This document shows positions 8,962-17,911 of a stretch of DNA of 64,000 nt, piece by piece. The notes beneath the pieces are model-generated. The model saw only the letters and a list, made by a program, of their open reading frames with translations, was not told the origin of the DNA and searched no databases. The stretch spans positions 186,001 to 250,000 of the forward strand of contig NZ_JAJNOC010000005.1 of assembly GCF_021044825.1 (NCBI RefSeq), given 5' to 3'. This DNA is from Massilia phyllostachyos. Lineage in GTDB: Bacteria > Pseudomonadota > Gammaproteobacteria > Burkholderiales > Burkholderiaceae_D. Both the position numbers and the translations under genes were made by a program. Numbering within the stretch: position 1 is the stretch's first letter; each line of letters begins with the position of its first letter.

Positions 8962-10161
8962 TTACACCAGCTCGATCGCCATCGCGGTCGCTTCACCGCC
9001 GCCGATGCACAGCGAGGCCACGCCGCGCTTGCCGCCGGTACGCTTGAGCGCACCCAGCAGGGTCACGATGATGCGCGCGCCCGAGGCGCCAATCGGGTGG
9101 CCCAGGGCGCAGGCGCCGCCATGGATGTTGACCTTGCTGTGCGGGATGTCGAAGTCGCGCATGGCGGCCATCGGCACCGCGGCGAAGGCTTCGTTGATCT
9201 CGAACAGGTCGACGTCGCCGGCAGTCCAGCCGGTCTTCTTGAAGAGTTTGCGCATCGCGCCGATCGGGGCGGTGGTGAACAGGTTCGGTTCCTGGGCGTG
9301 CGTAGCGTGGCCGAGGACGCGCGCGATCGGAGTGAGGCCCAGTTCCTTGGCCTTCGATTCGCGCATCATCACCAGCGCCGCGGCGCCGTCGTTGATCGAC
9401 GAGGACGAGGCGGCGGTCACGGTGCCATCCTTCTTGAAGGCGGGCTTGAGCGACGGGATCTTGTCGATCTTGGCCTTCAGCGGGCCCTCGTCCTTCTCCA
9501 CCACCAGCTCGCCGGTGCGGGTGGCGACCGAGACCGGCGCGACTTCCCAGTCGAACCAGCCTTCGTTGTTGGCGGCTTGCGCGCGCTTCACGGATTCGAT
9601 CGCGAAGTTGTCCTGGTCTTCGCGCGAGAACTGGTAAGTGGCCACGCACTCTTCGGCGAAGGTGCCCATTGAGCGGCCTTCGCCGGTCTTCTCGTTGCGC
9701 GAGTAGGCGTCTTCCAGGCCGTCCATCATCATGTGGTCGAACATCGGCGCGTGGCCGATGCGGTAGCCGCCGCGCGCCTTCGGGATCAGGTAGGGCGCGT
9801 TGGTCATCGATTCCATGCCGCCCGCGACGACGATGTCGGCGCTGCCGGCGACCAGCTGGTCGTGGGCGAAGATCGCGGCCTGCATGGCCGAACCGCACAT
9901 CTTGGAGAGGGTCACGGCGCCGGTGGAGAGCGGCAGGCCGGCCTTGATCAGCGCCTGGCGCGCCGGGGCCTGGCCCTGGCCGGCCATCAGGCAGTTGCCG
10001 AAGTAGACATGCTCGACGCTGTCGGCATCGACACCAGCGCGCTCCACCGCGGCCTTGATCGCCACCGCGCCGAGGTCGCTCGCCGTCTTCGAGGAAAAAT
10101 CGCCCTGGAAGGCGCCCATCGGGGTACGGGCGGCGCCAACGATAACGACTGGATCATTCAT
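8962..10161 (-). CDS. Acetyl-CoA C-acyltransferase (thiolase)
   Basis: The product is 399 residues. It has the thiolase hallmarks: the nucleophile Cys89 in [12 protein letters not shown], the [21 protein letters not shown] motif ([12 protein letters not shown]), and the C-terminal [13 protein letters not shown] with the second active-site Cys. Thiolases cleave 3-ketoacyl-CoA to acetyl-CoA plus a shortened acyl-CoA, or run the reverse condensation for acetoacetyl-CoA and PHB synthesis. Its ATG overlaps the end of aceK by 8 bp, so the two genes are probably translationally coupled. Degradative and biosynthetic roles cannot be separated from sequence alone. Confidence 0.93.
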   Translation of the reverse strand: MNDPVVIVGAARTPMGAFQGDFSSKTASDLGAVAIKAAVERAGVDADSVEHVYFGNCLMAGQGQAPARQALIKAGLPLSTGAVTLSKMCGSAMQAAIFAHDQLVAGSADIVVAGGMESMTNAPYLIPKARGGYRIGHAPMFDHMMMDGLEDAYSRNEKTGEGRSMGTFAEECVATYQFSREDQDNFAIESVKRAQAANNEGWFDWEVAPVSVATRTGELVVEKDEGPLKAKIDKIPSLKPAFKKDGTVTAASSSSINDGAAALVMMRESKAKELGLTPIARVLGHATHAQEPNLFTTAPIGAMRKLFKKTGWTAGDVDLFEINEAFAAVPMAAMRDFDIPHSKVNIHGGACALGHPIGASGARIIVTLLGALKRTGGKRGVASLCIGGGEATAMAIELV

Positions 10162-11977
10162 TGTGTAAGGTCTCCAAAAGGGATGGCGCTGGGTCGGGTT
10201 TCGCTTGCGCCGTGGTGGGGAAGAAACGGATTTGCTGGGGATAGGGGAAGACGTCGTCGACGACGCCGGCCAGTATGCGGTCCTTGTGGGACTGCCAATA
10301 CGCGCGGGTCAGAAGTTCCGCGTGATGTTGCATGAAATGGTGGCGGATGGCCGGATTTCCAAGCAGGAAGCGGCCAAACTGTTCCGGAAATACATCGTGC
10401 TTGCCGATCGGGTACCAGGGCTCCGCCGCCATCTCGTCCTCCTCGTTGCGCGCCTGCGGGATGTCGCGGAAGGTGCAGTCGGTCAGGTATTCGATCTCGT
10501 CGTAATCATAGAACACGACCCGGCCGTGGCGGGTGACGCCGAAGTTTTTATACAACATATCGCCGGGGAAGATATTCGCTGCGACCAGGTCCTTGATCGC
10601 ATTCCCGTATTCGATCACGCCGCGCGCCAGGGCATCCTCGTCATCCCGCGCCAGGGCCTCGTCGAGGTAGAGATTCAGCGGCACCATGCGGCGCTCGATG
10701 TACAGGTGGCGCACGATCAGGCGTTCTCCTTCGATCTCGACCAGCGAGGGCGCGAACGCCTTCAGCTCGGCCAGCAATTCTTCCGAGAAGCGTGCCAGCG
10801 GGAAGGCCACGTCCGAGTATTCGAGAGTGTCGGCCATGCGCCCGACCCGGTCGTGGTGCTTCACCAGGAGGTATTTTTGCTGGACCTGGGCACGCGTCGT
10901 CTCCTTGGGCGGCGGATACCAGTCCTTGATCACCTTGAACACATAGGGGAAGGACGGCAGTTCGAACACCAGCATCACCAGGCCGCGGATGCCGGGCGCG
11001 CTGCGGAAGGCGTCCGAGCTGTGCTTCAGGTGCTGCAGGAAGTCGCGGTAGAACAGGGTCTTGCCCTGTTTCTGCAGGCCCAGCACCGTGTAGATCTCGC
11101 TGCGCGGTTTGCGCGGCATCAGGCTGCGCAAGAACTGCACGAACGCGGAGGGCACTTCCATGTCTACCAAAAAGTAAGCGCGCGTGAAGCTGAACAGCAG
11201 GGTGATGTGGTAGGGGTCCGTCAGCACCGTATCGAGAGCCAGCTGGCCGCTGGGCTCGTACAGTACCGGGATCACGAAGGGGTAGTCGCGCGGGCCGTTG
11301 ATGGCGCGGCCGACGATGTAGGCGCCCTTGTTGCGAAAGAAGGGGCTGGACAGCACCTGCAGCTGCAGGTTCGCTTCGGCGCGGTCGATGCCGAAGGCGT
11401 CCAGCATGCGCGCCTCCACCAGGGCGACGTCGCGCGCCAGGTCGGCGAACGGCACGTCCAGCTGGAAGTTCGTCACCACGCGCGTCAATGCCGTGCGCAG
11501 GCCGTCGGCCGCGGGGTAGTAGACGCGGTAGGTCGGTTGCGGCTCGTCGGTCTCGATGTACTCGGTCGAGATCACCGGGCGCACGAACAGGTGGTCGTTG
11601 TTGTAGTAGCTGCGGTGCAGGATGCGGCAACTCACCGAGTTGAAGAAGGTCTCGGCCAGTTCCGGCTGCTTGTGGCCAGAGAGCAGGCCGATGTAATGCA
11701 GCTTGGTTTCGCGCCAGACGCGGTCCGTCAGATCCTGGTGGCTGTAGTCGTCCTCGAGAATGTGCACACATTCCTGCACACGCCGGTCGTAGTAATCGAT
11801 GCGCTCGCGCGCGGCGTGCTGCGCCGTGGCCCAGTCGGCCGTCTCGAAATGGCGCCGCGCCTGCCGGCTGGCCTGGCGGAACAGGCGGTAATGCTTGTCG
11901 AAGCCGTCCAGGATGGTGCGCGCGATGTCGAAGGCGATCTGGGAAGACAGCAGTTTGGGAAACGCTTGCTCGGTCAT
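10154..11977 (-). CDS. aceK: Isocitrate dehydrogenase kinase/phosphatase
   Basis: The product is 607 residues from the ATG at 11977 ([20 protein letters not shown]), which matches the usual AceK N-terminus. A longer frame to 12022 is less likely. AceK phosphorylates and dephosphorylates isocitrate dehydrogenase and so controls flux between the TCA cycle and the glyoxylate bypass. The nucleotide-binding segment [14 protein letters not shown] is near residue 300 and the kinase-like C-lobe contains [14 protein letters not shown]. It is placed upstream of, and overlapping, a thiolase gene rather than with aceA/aceB, which fits a role during growth on acetyl-CoA-yielding substrates. Confidence 0.96.
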   Translation of the reverse strand: MTEQAFPKLLSSQIAFDIARTILDGFDKHYRLFRQASRQARRHFETADWATAQHAARERIDYYDRRVQECVHILEDDYSHQDLTDRVWRETKLHYIGLLSGHKQPELAETFFNSVSCRILHRSYYNNDHLFVRPVISTEYIETDEPQPTYRVYYPAADGLRTALTRVVTNFQLDVPFADLARDVALVEARMLDAFGIDRAEANLQLQVLSSPFFRNKGAYIVGRAINGPRDYPFVIPVLYEPSGQLALDTVLTDPYHITLLFSFTRAYFLVDMEVPSAFVQFLRSLMPRKPRSEIYTVLGLQKQGKTLFYRDFLQHLKHSSDAFRSAPGIRGLVMLVFELPSFPYVFKVIKDWYPPPKETTRAQVQQKYLLVKHHDRVGRMADTLEYSDVAFPLARFSEELLAELKAFAPSLVEIEGERLIVRHLYIERRMVPLNLYLDEALARDDEDALARGVIEYGNAIKDLVAANIFPGDMLYKNFGVTRHGRVVFYDYDEIEYLTDCTFRDIPQARNEEDEMAAEPWYPIGKHDVFPEQFGRFLLGNPAIRHHFMQHHAELLTRAYWQSHKDRILAGVVDDVFPYPQQIRFFPTTAQAKPDPAPSLLETLHNE

Positions 11978-12030
11978 CGTTCGTCTCGCGCTAGTTGGCC
12001 CAAAGGCCGTCGTACGCGCCACTGGCGCCT

Positions 12031-12133
12031 ACGACTTCCGGCGAAGGTTGGAACCCAAGTTTCTCTGCGTACCTACTACTCTGGATGCAAGTGGCGCGCT
12101 ACGAAACTGGATCCCGGCCTCGCCGGAATGACG
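12031..12133. repeat. REP-like element, family A copy 2 (degenerate)
   Basis: The same two-palindrome layout as at 5881 is visible: CGACTTCCGGCGAAGG on the left and GGATCCCGGCCTCGCCGG on the right, with CCCAAG and ACTGGAT at the inner edges. It separates the ivd stop codon from aceK. Confidence 0.65.
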
Positions 12134-12178
12134 AATCATGAGGTAGCGAAAAAAGGATGTTCCGCCACCTTCACAGTT

Positions 12179-13363
12179 TTACATCGTCTCGCCAAACAAC
12201 TCACGCCCGATCAGCATGCGGCGGATCTCGCTGGTGCCGGCGCCGATCTCGTACAGCTTGGCATCACGCCACAGACGGCCCACCGGATACTCGTTGATGT
12301 AGCCATTCCCGCCCAGCGTCTGGATCGCCTCGCCCGCCATCCAGGTCGCCTTCTCGGCGCTGTACAGGATGGCGCCGGCCGCATCCTTGCGCAGCGCACG
12401 CACCTGCTCCGGCGTAGTCGCGCGGTCGCAAGCCTGGCCGACGGCATACACATACGCGCGGCAAGCCATCATGGTCGAGTACATGTCCGCGATCTTGCCC
12501 TGCATGAGCTGGAACTCGCCGATCGCCTGGCCGAACTGCTTGCGCTCATGAATATACGGCACGACCGCATCCATGCAGGCCGACATGATGCCCAGCGGAC
12601 CGCCCGACAGCACGGTGCGCTCGAAGTCCAGGCCCGACATCAGGACGTTGACGCCCTTGCCGACGCCGCCCAGCACGTTCTCGACCGGCACTTCGCAGTC
12701 CTGGAACACCAGTTCGCCGGTGTGCGAGCCGCGCATGCCCAGCTTGTCCAGCTTCTGGGCGATCGAGAAACCCTTGAAGCCTTTTTCGATCAGGAAGGCG
12801 GTCATGCCGCGCGGGCCCGCTTCCAGGTCGGTCTTGGCGTACACCACCAGGGTGTCGGCGTCCGGACCGTTGGTGATCCACATCTTGGTGCCGTTCAGCA
12901 CGTAGCGGTCGCCCTTCAGCTCGGCCTTCAGCTTCATGCTGACGACGTCCGAGCCGGCATTCGGTTCCGACATGGCCAGCGCGCCGACGTGCTCGCCCGA
13001 GATCAGCTTCGGCAGGTACTTGCGCTTCTGCTCTTCGTTACCGTTGCGCTTGATCTGGTTCACGCACAGGTTCGAGTGGGCGCCGTAGGACAGGCCGACC
13101 GAGGCCGAGGCGCGCGAGATTTCTTCCATGGCGACGATGTGCGCCAGGTAGCCCATGTTGGCGCCGCCGTATTCCTCGCCGACGGTGATGCCGAGCAGGC
13201 CGAGTTCGCCCATCTTCTTCCACAGGTCCATCGGGAACTGGTCGCTGCGGTCGATCTCGGCAGCGCGCGGGGCGATTTCGGCTTCGGCGAACTGTTGAAC
13301 GGCTTCGCGCAGCGCGGCGATGTCTTCGCCATGGTCAAAGGTCAGGCCTGGGAGATGCAGCAT
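12179..13363 (-). CDS. ivd: Isovaleryl-CoA dehydrogenase
   Basis: The product is 394 residues. It oxidises isovaleryl-CoA to 3-methylcrotonyl-CoA in leucine breakdown, with FAD, donating electrons to ETF. The motif [15 protein letters not shown] carries the catalytic Glu at the position that distinguishes isovaleryl-CoA dehydrogenases from other acyl-CoA dehydrogenases. [16 protein letters not shown] is the flavin contact and [19 protein letters not shown] closes the C-terminus. A LiuR-type operator lies 56 bp upstream of the ATG and the MerR regulator gene follows at 13483, supporting the assignment. The downstream methylcrotonyl-CoA carboxylase genes are not in this window. Confidence 0.95.
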   Translation of the reverse strand: MLHLPGLTFDHGEDIAALREAVQQFAEAEIAPRAAEIDRSDQFPMDLWKKMGELGLLGITVGEEYGGANMGYLAHIVAMEEISRASASVGLSYGAHSNLCVNQIKRNGNEEQKRKYLPKLISGEHVGALAMSEPNAGSDVVSMKLKAELKGDRYVLNGTKMWITNGPDADTLVVYAKTDLEAGPRGMTAFLIEKGFKGFSIAQKLDKLGMRGSHTGELVFQDCEVPVENVLGGVGKGVNVLMSGLDFERTVLSGGPLGIMSACMDAVVPYIHERKQFGQAIGEFQLMQGKIADMYSTMMACRAYVYAVGQACDRATTPEQVRALRKDAAGAILYSAEKATWMAGEAIQTLGGNGYINEYPVGRLWRDAKLYEIGAGTSEIRRMLIGRELFGETM

Positions 13364-13418
13364 GTCGTCCTCACGGTGAACGGTGGTTGAGCAGAATAGG
13401 ATGGATCATACTCGCCTC

Positions 13419-13440
13419 TTACGTTAACGTAAACGTCAAC
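13419..13440. promoter_or_regulatory. LiuR-type operator upstream of ivd
   Basis: The site contains the perfect palindrome TTACGTTAACGTAA followed by an extra ACGTCAAC half-site. It matches the ACGT-spaced palindromes typical of LiuR operators and is shared in style with the site at 13953. It is placed to control ivd, which reads leftward. Confidence 0.8.
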
Positions 13441-13450
13441 CAAGCGGCCG

Positions 13451-13475
13451 AAAAAAGCCGGACCGACAGTCCGGC
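13451..13475 (-). terminator. Intrinsic terminator of the MerR/LiuR gene
   Basis: On the minus strand the stem GCCGGAC/GTCCGGC is followed by six T residues, just after the liuR stop codon. Confidence 0.8.
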
Positions 13476-13482
13476 GGGTGAT

Positions 13483-13884
13483 TCAGGCGGCGTTCCTGGA
13501 CGCCGCAGTTTCCGCCAGCAGCCGGCGGCATTCTTCTTCATGCGCCGAGATTTCTCCCAGCGCCATTTCGATGTCCGCACGCTGTTGTTCCAGCGTCTCG
13601 CGCTGGTGGGCCAGCACGCCGAGGAAGCGGTCGATCTGGGCCACGGTGTCGCGTGGCGACTCGTACATGTCGACAATGCTCTTGATTTCCGACAGGGTCA
13701 GGCCGAGGCGCTTGCCGCGCAGGGTCAGTTTCAGCCGGGTCCGGTCGCGCGGCGTGTAGACGCGGTTGCGTCCGCCGACACCTTCGCGCTTGGGACTGAG
13801 CAGCCCCTGGTCTTCATAGAAGCGGATGGCGCGGGCCGTGATGTCGAATTCGCGGGCCAGTTCGGCGATGGTGTAGGTGACCAT
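13483..13884 (-). CDS. liuR: MerR-family regulator, LiuR-like
   Basis: The product is 133 residues from the ATG at 13884 (MVTYTIAELAREFDITARAI). Upstream in-frame ATG codons would add an untypical tail. The winged HTH of MerR proteins covers residues 1-70 (IRFYEDQGLLSPKREG) and is followed by a dimerisation coiled coil rich in Glu, Gln and Arg. LiuR represses branched-chain and leucine catabolic genes in proteobacteria. The two ACGT palindromes flanking the gene, one before ivd and one in its own divergent promoter, support autoregulation and control of ivd. No metal-binding Cys cluster is seen. Confidence 0.88.
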   Translation of the reverse strand: MVTYTIAELAREFDITARAIRFYEDQGLLSPKREGVGGRNRVYTPRDRTRLKLTLRGKRLGLTLSEIKSIVDMYESPRDTVAQIDRFLGVLAHQRETLEQQRADIEMALGEISAHEEECRRLLAETAASRNAA

Positions 13885-13952
13885 GGTTCTTCGGGTGCAG
13901 GGAAGGGCAATGCGCAAATGCCTTACAATCGAACGGCCTGCGCGCATTTCCG

Positions 13953-13968
13953 TTTACGTTAACGTTAA
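13953..13968. promoter_or_regulatory. LiuR-type operator in the liuR/MBL divergent promoter
   Basis: The sequence TTTACGTTAACGTTAA is nearly palindromic and resembles the operator at 13419. It lies 69 bp from the liuR ATG and 45 bp from the MBL-fold ATG, so it could control both genes. Confidence 0.78.
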
Positions 13969-14012
13969 TGCATTGTAGCGCGACCGCCACCTTTGAAACA
14001 CGAAAGTTTTCC

Positions 14013-15077
14013 ATGAACCCGCTCGAAGCCCAGCTGGATTATCCCTTTGGCGACACCATCCCCGCCCCCGGCGCCGTGCAGACGGTGGTCCCGGGCCTGG
14101 CCTGGATCCGCATGCCGCTGCCCTTCGCGCTCGACCACATCAACCTGTGGCTCTTGGCAGACGAATGCGAACAGAACGGCGAGCGCCGCAGCGGCTGGAG
14201 CGTGGTCGACAGCGGCGCCGGCACCGACGCCACACGTTCCGCATGGGAGCAAGTACTTACTGATGGGCTCGAAGGCGCGCCGCTGCTGCGGGTATTCGCC
14301 ACCCACTGCCACCCCGACCATGTCGGCCTGTCCGGCTGGCTGAGCGAGCGCTTCGACGCGCCGTTCGTGACCACCGCCGCCGAGTTCGGCTTCGCGCGCA
14401 TGATGGCCGCCGCGCTGTCCGGCGTCGACGGTCCCTCGGCCATCCCTCACTTCGAGCGCCACGGCCTGACCGACCCGGCCATGCTCGAGCAGATGCGCGG
14501 CCGCAGGAATTATTATCCCTCGCTGGTGCCGAGCGTGCCGGAAGCCTACACCCGCCTGCAGGATGGCGACATGGTGTCCATCGGCGGGCGTGGCTGGCGC
14601 GTTATTACCGGATTCGGCCACTCGCCCGAACATGCCTCGCTGTACTCTGAAGAACTGAACATTTTGATATCGGGTGATATGATCTTGCCAAGGATTTCGA
14701 CGAATGTATCGGTGTTTGCAGTCGAACCGGAGGGTAATCCGCTGCAGCGCTATCTCGATTCCATCGAAAATTTAACAAAATTGCCGGAAGACACACTTGT
14801 GCTCCCTTCCCACGGCAAACCCTTCCGCGGCCTGCAACCCCGCATCGCCCAGCTGCGCGAACACCATACGGCGCGCCTGGCGGAAGTGGTCACCGCCTGT
14901 ATTACACCCCGCTCCGCCGTCGACATCGTCCCCATTATGTTCCGGCGCCAGCTCGATGCCCACCAGCTGAGTTTCGCTCTAGGCGAGGCACTTGCCCACC
15001 TGCACAAGCTTTGGTACGACGGGATTCTGCGCCGCACGCATGATGTCGATGGTGTATTTCGCTTCCAGCTCGCCTGA
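14013..15077 (+). CDS. MBL-fold metallo-hydrolase, putative LiuR regulon member
   Basis: The product is 354 residues from the ATG at 14013 (MNPLEAQLDYPFGDTI). The zinc motif HxHxDH is visible as THCHPDHVG (His98, His100, Asp102, His103), and later ligands are in GFGHSPEHASLY, ISGDMILP and LPSHGKPF. The C-terminal domain of about 90 residues is helical. The family includes glyoxalase II and other thioester or lactone hydrolases. The gene is transcribed divergently from liuR across a shared LiuR-like operator, so a role in thioester turnover during leucine catabolism is plausible, but the substrate is unknown. Confidence 0.85.
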   Translation: MNPLEAQLDYPFGDTIPAPGAVQTVVPGLAWIRMPLPFALDHINLWLLADECEQNGERRSGWSVVDSGAGTDATRSAWEQVLTDGLEGAPLLRVFATHCHPDHVGLSGWLSERFDAPFVTTAAEFGFARMMAAALSGVDGPSAIPHFERHGLTDPAMLEQMRGRRNYYPSLVPSVPEAYTRLQDGDMVSIGGRGWRVITGFGHSPEHASLYSEELNILISGDMILPRISTNVSVFAVEPEGNPLQRYLDSIENLTKLPEDTLVLPSHGKPFRGLQPRIAQLREHHTARLAEVVTACITPRSAVDIVPIMFRRQLDAHQLSFALGEALAHLHKLWYDGILRRTHDVDGVFRFQLA

Positions 15078-15094
15078 GTGGTACAGCATTCAAA

Positions 15095-15257
15095 TTGTCT
15101 AGACAAATACTGTTGGTTAACAGCACATATTGCGCTGACACGCCCTTGCCTTTCAGCTATATTTTCGTTCCCCAAATGGGGAATTGGCGGTATATTTTTC
15201 TGTTTATGAAATGTGCAAATTCTCTTAAATAATCACATCTTTGTTACATTTTAAGAG
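15095..15257. promoter_or_regulatory. Operator-rich leader upstream of the CI-like regulator
   Basis: Four inverted repeats occur in this AT-rich stretch. They are TTGTCTAGACAA (15095-15106), CTGTT-ggtt-AACAG (15110-15123), TTCCCC-aaat-GGGGAA (15168-15183), and CTCTTAAA (15222-15229) paired with TTTAAGAG (15250-15257). They are candidates for binding sites of the downstream HTH protein or another regulator. Confidence 0.45.
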
Positions 15258-15337
15258 TATGATTGTCAGCGAGGCTTCTCAGCAGTGAAGCCGGCCGTCC
15301 ACACGGGCTCATGTCCCAAGATTGTAAGTATCTCTCA

Positions 15338-15760
15338 ATGAATTCAACCAATGAACGGGAGAGTTTCAGCGAGCGTCTGCAGCAGGCGCTGAAGAACGCC
15401 CACTATTCTCCCGATAGTCCTACCCGTCTCGCGAGAGAGTTTAACATCCGTTTCGAAGGCCGTCCGATCACGGTCCATGCCGCCCGCAAATGGCTGGTCG
15501 GCGAAGCCATTCCTACCCAGGAAAAGCTGCGCATGATCGCCCAATGGCTGGGCGTGCCTGCAGACTGGCTGCGCTTCGGCGGGGCCGAGCACGCCGGCGC
15601 CGGTAGCGAAGGCAATGGCGCTGCCGGCGCCCGCTTCGAGTCCGCCGACGTCAAGCTGATTGCAGATTTACAACGTCTTGACGAACACCACCGTCAGCTC
15701 GCCCGTGAGTTCATCCGCATGCTCGTGCGTATGAACCATGCAAAAGCCGAGCAAAAATAG
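15338..15760 (+). CDS. HTH transcriptional regulator, CI repressor-like N-terminal domain
   Basis: The product is 140 residues from the ATG at 15338 (MNSTNERESFSERLQQALKN). Residues 10-85 resemble the lambda/XRE helix-turn-helix of small phage-type repressors (TRLAREFNIRFEGRPITVHAARKWLVGEAIPTQEKL). The C-terminal part is a short helix-rich tail with a Gly/Ala linker and no S24 autoprotease domain. Its long AT-rich leader with several palindromes suggests autoregulation. No phage genes lie nearby, so it looks like a chromosomal regulator. Targets are unknown. Confidence 0.75.
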   Translation: MNSTNERESFSERLQQALKNAHYSPDSPTRLAREFNIRFEGRPITVHAARKWLVGEAIPTQEKLRMIAQWLGVPADWLRFGGAEHAGAGSEGNGAAGARFESADVKLIADLQRLDEHHRQLAREFIRMLVRMNHAKAEQK

Positions 15761-15878
15761 TTTCGTAGCCGCACCTTTTCGTGAGTCCGGGAACGCACAA
15801 ACCGTCCCGGCTGGTACATAATCTGTGCGGGGGCGCGCGGTTTCGCCGCCACCGGTCACGTCAAGGAGCAGCTGCCGT

Positions 15879-16055
15879 ATGCGAAACAACTACGCCAACA
15901 CCGCCCAGCTCAAGGAACTGATGACCGCACCGCCGATGACGGCGGCGCGCCATGCCGAGGTGATGCGACAACGCAATGCCCGGCGGCGGATGCTCGAAGA
16001 AGCGCGCGAGGCCAAGAAGGCCGGCGATCCGGTCTTCGACGGCGACAAACGCTAG
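15879..16055 (+). CDS. Small hypothetical protein
   Basis: The product is 58 residues from the ATG at 15879, preceded by AAGGAG at a normal distance. The sequence is hydrophilic and strongly charged (MRQRNARRRMLEEAREAKKA) and probably forms one basic helix. It has no signal peptide, membrane segment or Cys. The good ribosome binding site and compact spacing support a real gene. I do not recognise the family. Confidence 0.6.
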   Translation: MRNNYANTAQLKELMTAPPMTAARHAEVMRQRNARRRMLEEAREAKKAGDPVFDGDKR

Positions 16056-16074
16056 GAACCAGGCAGGCGCCGCA

Positions 16075-16668
16075 TCACGCATCCGGCGTGCCTTTCATGC
16101 CGCCCCAGCGCGGAGCGTGGGCATTGTCGAGCCCGAGCAGGTCGATCGCCCGGTCGACCGTGTGCTCGACCATTTCCTCGATCGTCGCGGGACGGTGATA
16201 GAAGCTCGGCAGGGGCGGGAACACGATGCCGCCCATCTCGGTCACGGCCGTCATGTTGCGCAGGTGCGCCAGGTTGAAGGGCGTTTCCCGCACCATCAGC
16301 AGCAGCCGGCGCCTTTCCTTCAGCACCACGTCCGCCGCGCGCGCGACCAGGTTGTCCGACAGCCCGTGGGCCACGGCCGCCAGCGTCTTCATGGAGCAGG
16401 GAGCGATCACCATGCCGTCGGCTTGGTATGACCCGCTGGCGATCGACGCGCCGATGTCGCGGTTGCGATGCACGACGTGCGCCAATGCTTCGGCGTCGCG
16501 CCGCTGCAGGCCGAGTTCCTGGTGCAGGGTAAGGGAGGCGGCGTCGGACAGCACCAGGTGGGTCTCGACGCCGGGCGTCGCGCCCAGCCGCTTCAGCAGC
16601 TGGACGCCATAGACCGCGCCGGTCGCACCCGTGATGGCGACGATGATCCGGCGTGGACGGTCAGCCAT
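16075..16668 (-). CDS. ubiX: Flavin prenyltransferase UbiX
   Basis: The product is 197 residues. UbiX attaches a dimethylallyl group to FMN to make prenylated FMN, the cofactor of UbiD-type decarboxylases in ubiquinone synthesis. The Rossmann-like start ITGATGAVYGVQLLKRL, VIAPCSMKTLAAVAHGLSDNL, and the RRLLLMVRETPFN motif are diagnostic. It follows grxD by only 4 bp and is probably co-transcribed with it. No ubiD is seen in the window. Confidence 0.96.
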   Translation of the reverse strand: MADRPRRIIVAITGATGAVYGVQLLKRLGATPGVETHLVLSDAASLTLHQELGLQRRDAEALAHVVHRNRDIGASIASGSYQADGMVIAPCSMKTLAAVAHGLSDNLVARAADVVLKERRRLLLMVRETPFNLAHLRNMTAVTEMGGIVFPPLPSFYHRPATIEEMVEHTVDRAIDLLGLDNAHAPRWGGMKGTPDA

Positions 16669-16672
16669 CGGC

Positions 16673-16987
16673 TCAGCCGTTTTTCAGCAGGGCTTGCAGC
16701 TCGCCCGAGTCGTACATCTCGTTCATGATGTCGGAACCGCCGACGAACTCGCCGCGCACGTACAGCTGCGGGATGGTCGGCCAGTTCGAGTAATCCTTGA
16801 TGCCCTGGCGGACTTCCGCGTCTTCCAGCACGTTGACGGTGGCGATGTTGTCGACGCCGCAGGCTTTCAGGATCTGGATGGCGCGGCCGGAGAAGCCGCA
16901 TTGCGGGAATTGGGCGGTACCTTTCATGAAGAGCACGACCGGGGTGTTGGTCACGGTGTCTTTGATCCAGGTTTGAACGTCGCTCAT
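16673..16987 (-). CDS. grxD: Monothiol glutaredoxin, Grx4 family
   Basis: The product is 104 residues with the monothiol active site CGFS at Cys30 ([10 protein letters not shown]), the upstream VVLFMKGT strand and the downstream [19 protein letters not shown] motif, which contains the cis-Pro and glutathione-binding segment. Grx4 proteins bind a 2Fe-2S cluster with glutathione and serve iron-sulphur trafficking, often with BolA partners; a BolA-family gene is present at 40601. It is transcribed leftward with ubiX. Confidence 0.95.
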   Translation of the reverse strand: MSDVQTWIKDTVTNTPVVLFMKGTAQFPQCGFSGRAIQILKACGVDNIATVNVLEDAEVRQGIKDYSNWPTIPQLYVRGEFVGGSDIMNEMYDSGELQALLKNG

Positions 16988-17124
16988 GTTTATGCCTTGA
17001 GTAGAAATGGGTGGATGGCGCCATTTTATAAGAATTCGGCAGGGCAGGCATGGCCGGCCGATGGCGCCGATGCGTTGTTTCTTAGTATGATGGCCGGCTT
17101 ATCACTATTCCGGAGTCCAGCACC

Positions 17125-17436
17125 GTGACGACCTACCGCGGCTACGCCACCATGCCCACGCCCCTGATGTGGCTGCTCGCCCTCCTCTTCGGCGCGCCGG
17201 CCCTGTACGACTTGACCGTGGACGGAGCCGGCATGCCGCGCCAGGAATTCGTGCACAACCTGGCGCGCCTCGCCGTCGGCCTGTTCTCGTTGTACTGCGC
17301 GCTGCGGGTACAGCAAGGCAGGCGCGATATGCTGGCCTCGCGCAATACCGTCATCGCCGGCCACCTGTGCTGGGCCTTCCTGGGGGTGATGCTGCTGTTC
17401 AAGCTTGGCCAGTACCTCGGGCTGGCCATTCTCTGA
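17125..17436 (+). CDS. Small inner-membrane protein
   Basis: The product is 103 residues with a GTG start placed by CGGAG nine bases upstream; an ATG at 17152 is an alternative. There are three hydrophobic segments, about 13-28, 44-62 and 77-100. No known domain is recognised. It is divergent from grxD and is followed by another small membrane gene with similar layout. Function unknown. Confidence 0.6.
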   Translation: MTTYRGYATMPTPLMWLLALLFGAPALYDLTVDGAGMPRQEFVHNLARLAVGLFSLYCALRVQQGRRDMLASRNTVIAGHLCWAFLGVMLLFKLGQYLGLAIL

Positions 17437-17487
17437 CGTCCTGGACTGCGGTATGATCGCCCGTTCATCGATTACCCGGTCCTCGCC

Positions 17488-17775
17488 ATGCAACAACCAC
17501 CCCGTCGCGGCCCTTCGGCCGGCGGCAACTTCGTCATCGCCACCCTGCTCGGCATTCCGGGCCTGGTCAACCTGTTCGCCGGCTTCACGCGCGGCAGCGC
17601 CGGCGAAATCATCTGCGGCCTCGCGGCGCTCGCCTACGCCGGGCTGTTGGTGCGCGACGGCCTGTCGATCCGCAAGACCGGGCTGCCGGCCATGCCGCAG
17701 GCGCGCATGCTGCTGATCGGTTTCGGATTCCTGAGCGTGTACATGATTGGCTTGTTCCTCAAGCACCGCGGCTGA
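17488..17775 (+). CDS. Small inner-membrane protein
   Basis: The product is 95 residues. After a short Pro/Arg/Gly N-terminus (MQQPPRRGPSAGG) there are about three hydrophobic segments (IATLLGIPGLVNLF, IICGLAALAYAGLLV and MLLIGFGFLSVYMIGLFL). The layout echoes the preceding 103-residue protein, with a 'GxP-L-L' turn after the first helix, so the pair may be a diverged duplication. No enzymatic motif. Function unknown. Confidence 0.6.
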   Translation: MQQPPRRGPSAGGNFVIATLLGIPGLVNLFAGFTRGSAGEIICGLAALAYAGLLVRDGLSIRKTGLPAMPQARMLLIGFGFLSVYMIGLFLKHRG

Positions 17776-17802
17776 GTTTTTTCTTATTGTTAGCTGCAAG
17801 AC

Positions 17803-17891
17803 CGTCGCACCGACGCAGGTCGGTGCCCAAGTTTGCACGCATATCGGCTGCTCATCCGAAGTTAGGCACCGGCCTGCGCCGGTGCGACGGC
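17803..17891. repeat. REP-like element, family A copy 3
   Basis: Left palindrome CCGTCGCACCGACGCAGGTC and right palindrome CGGCCTGCGCCGGTGCGACG, with inner TGCCCAAG and TTAGGCA. The core bases differ from other copies but both arms changed together, so stem pairing is kept. Confidence 0.7.
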
Positions 17892-17911
17892 TCTGGGGCT
17901 AACGGTGTGGT

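Noticed and set aside
14248..14262. A GTACTTACT-like match to the 49786 dyad inside the MBL gene
   Set aside because: It is only a partial match within coding sequence and does not form the full dyad.
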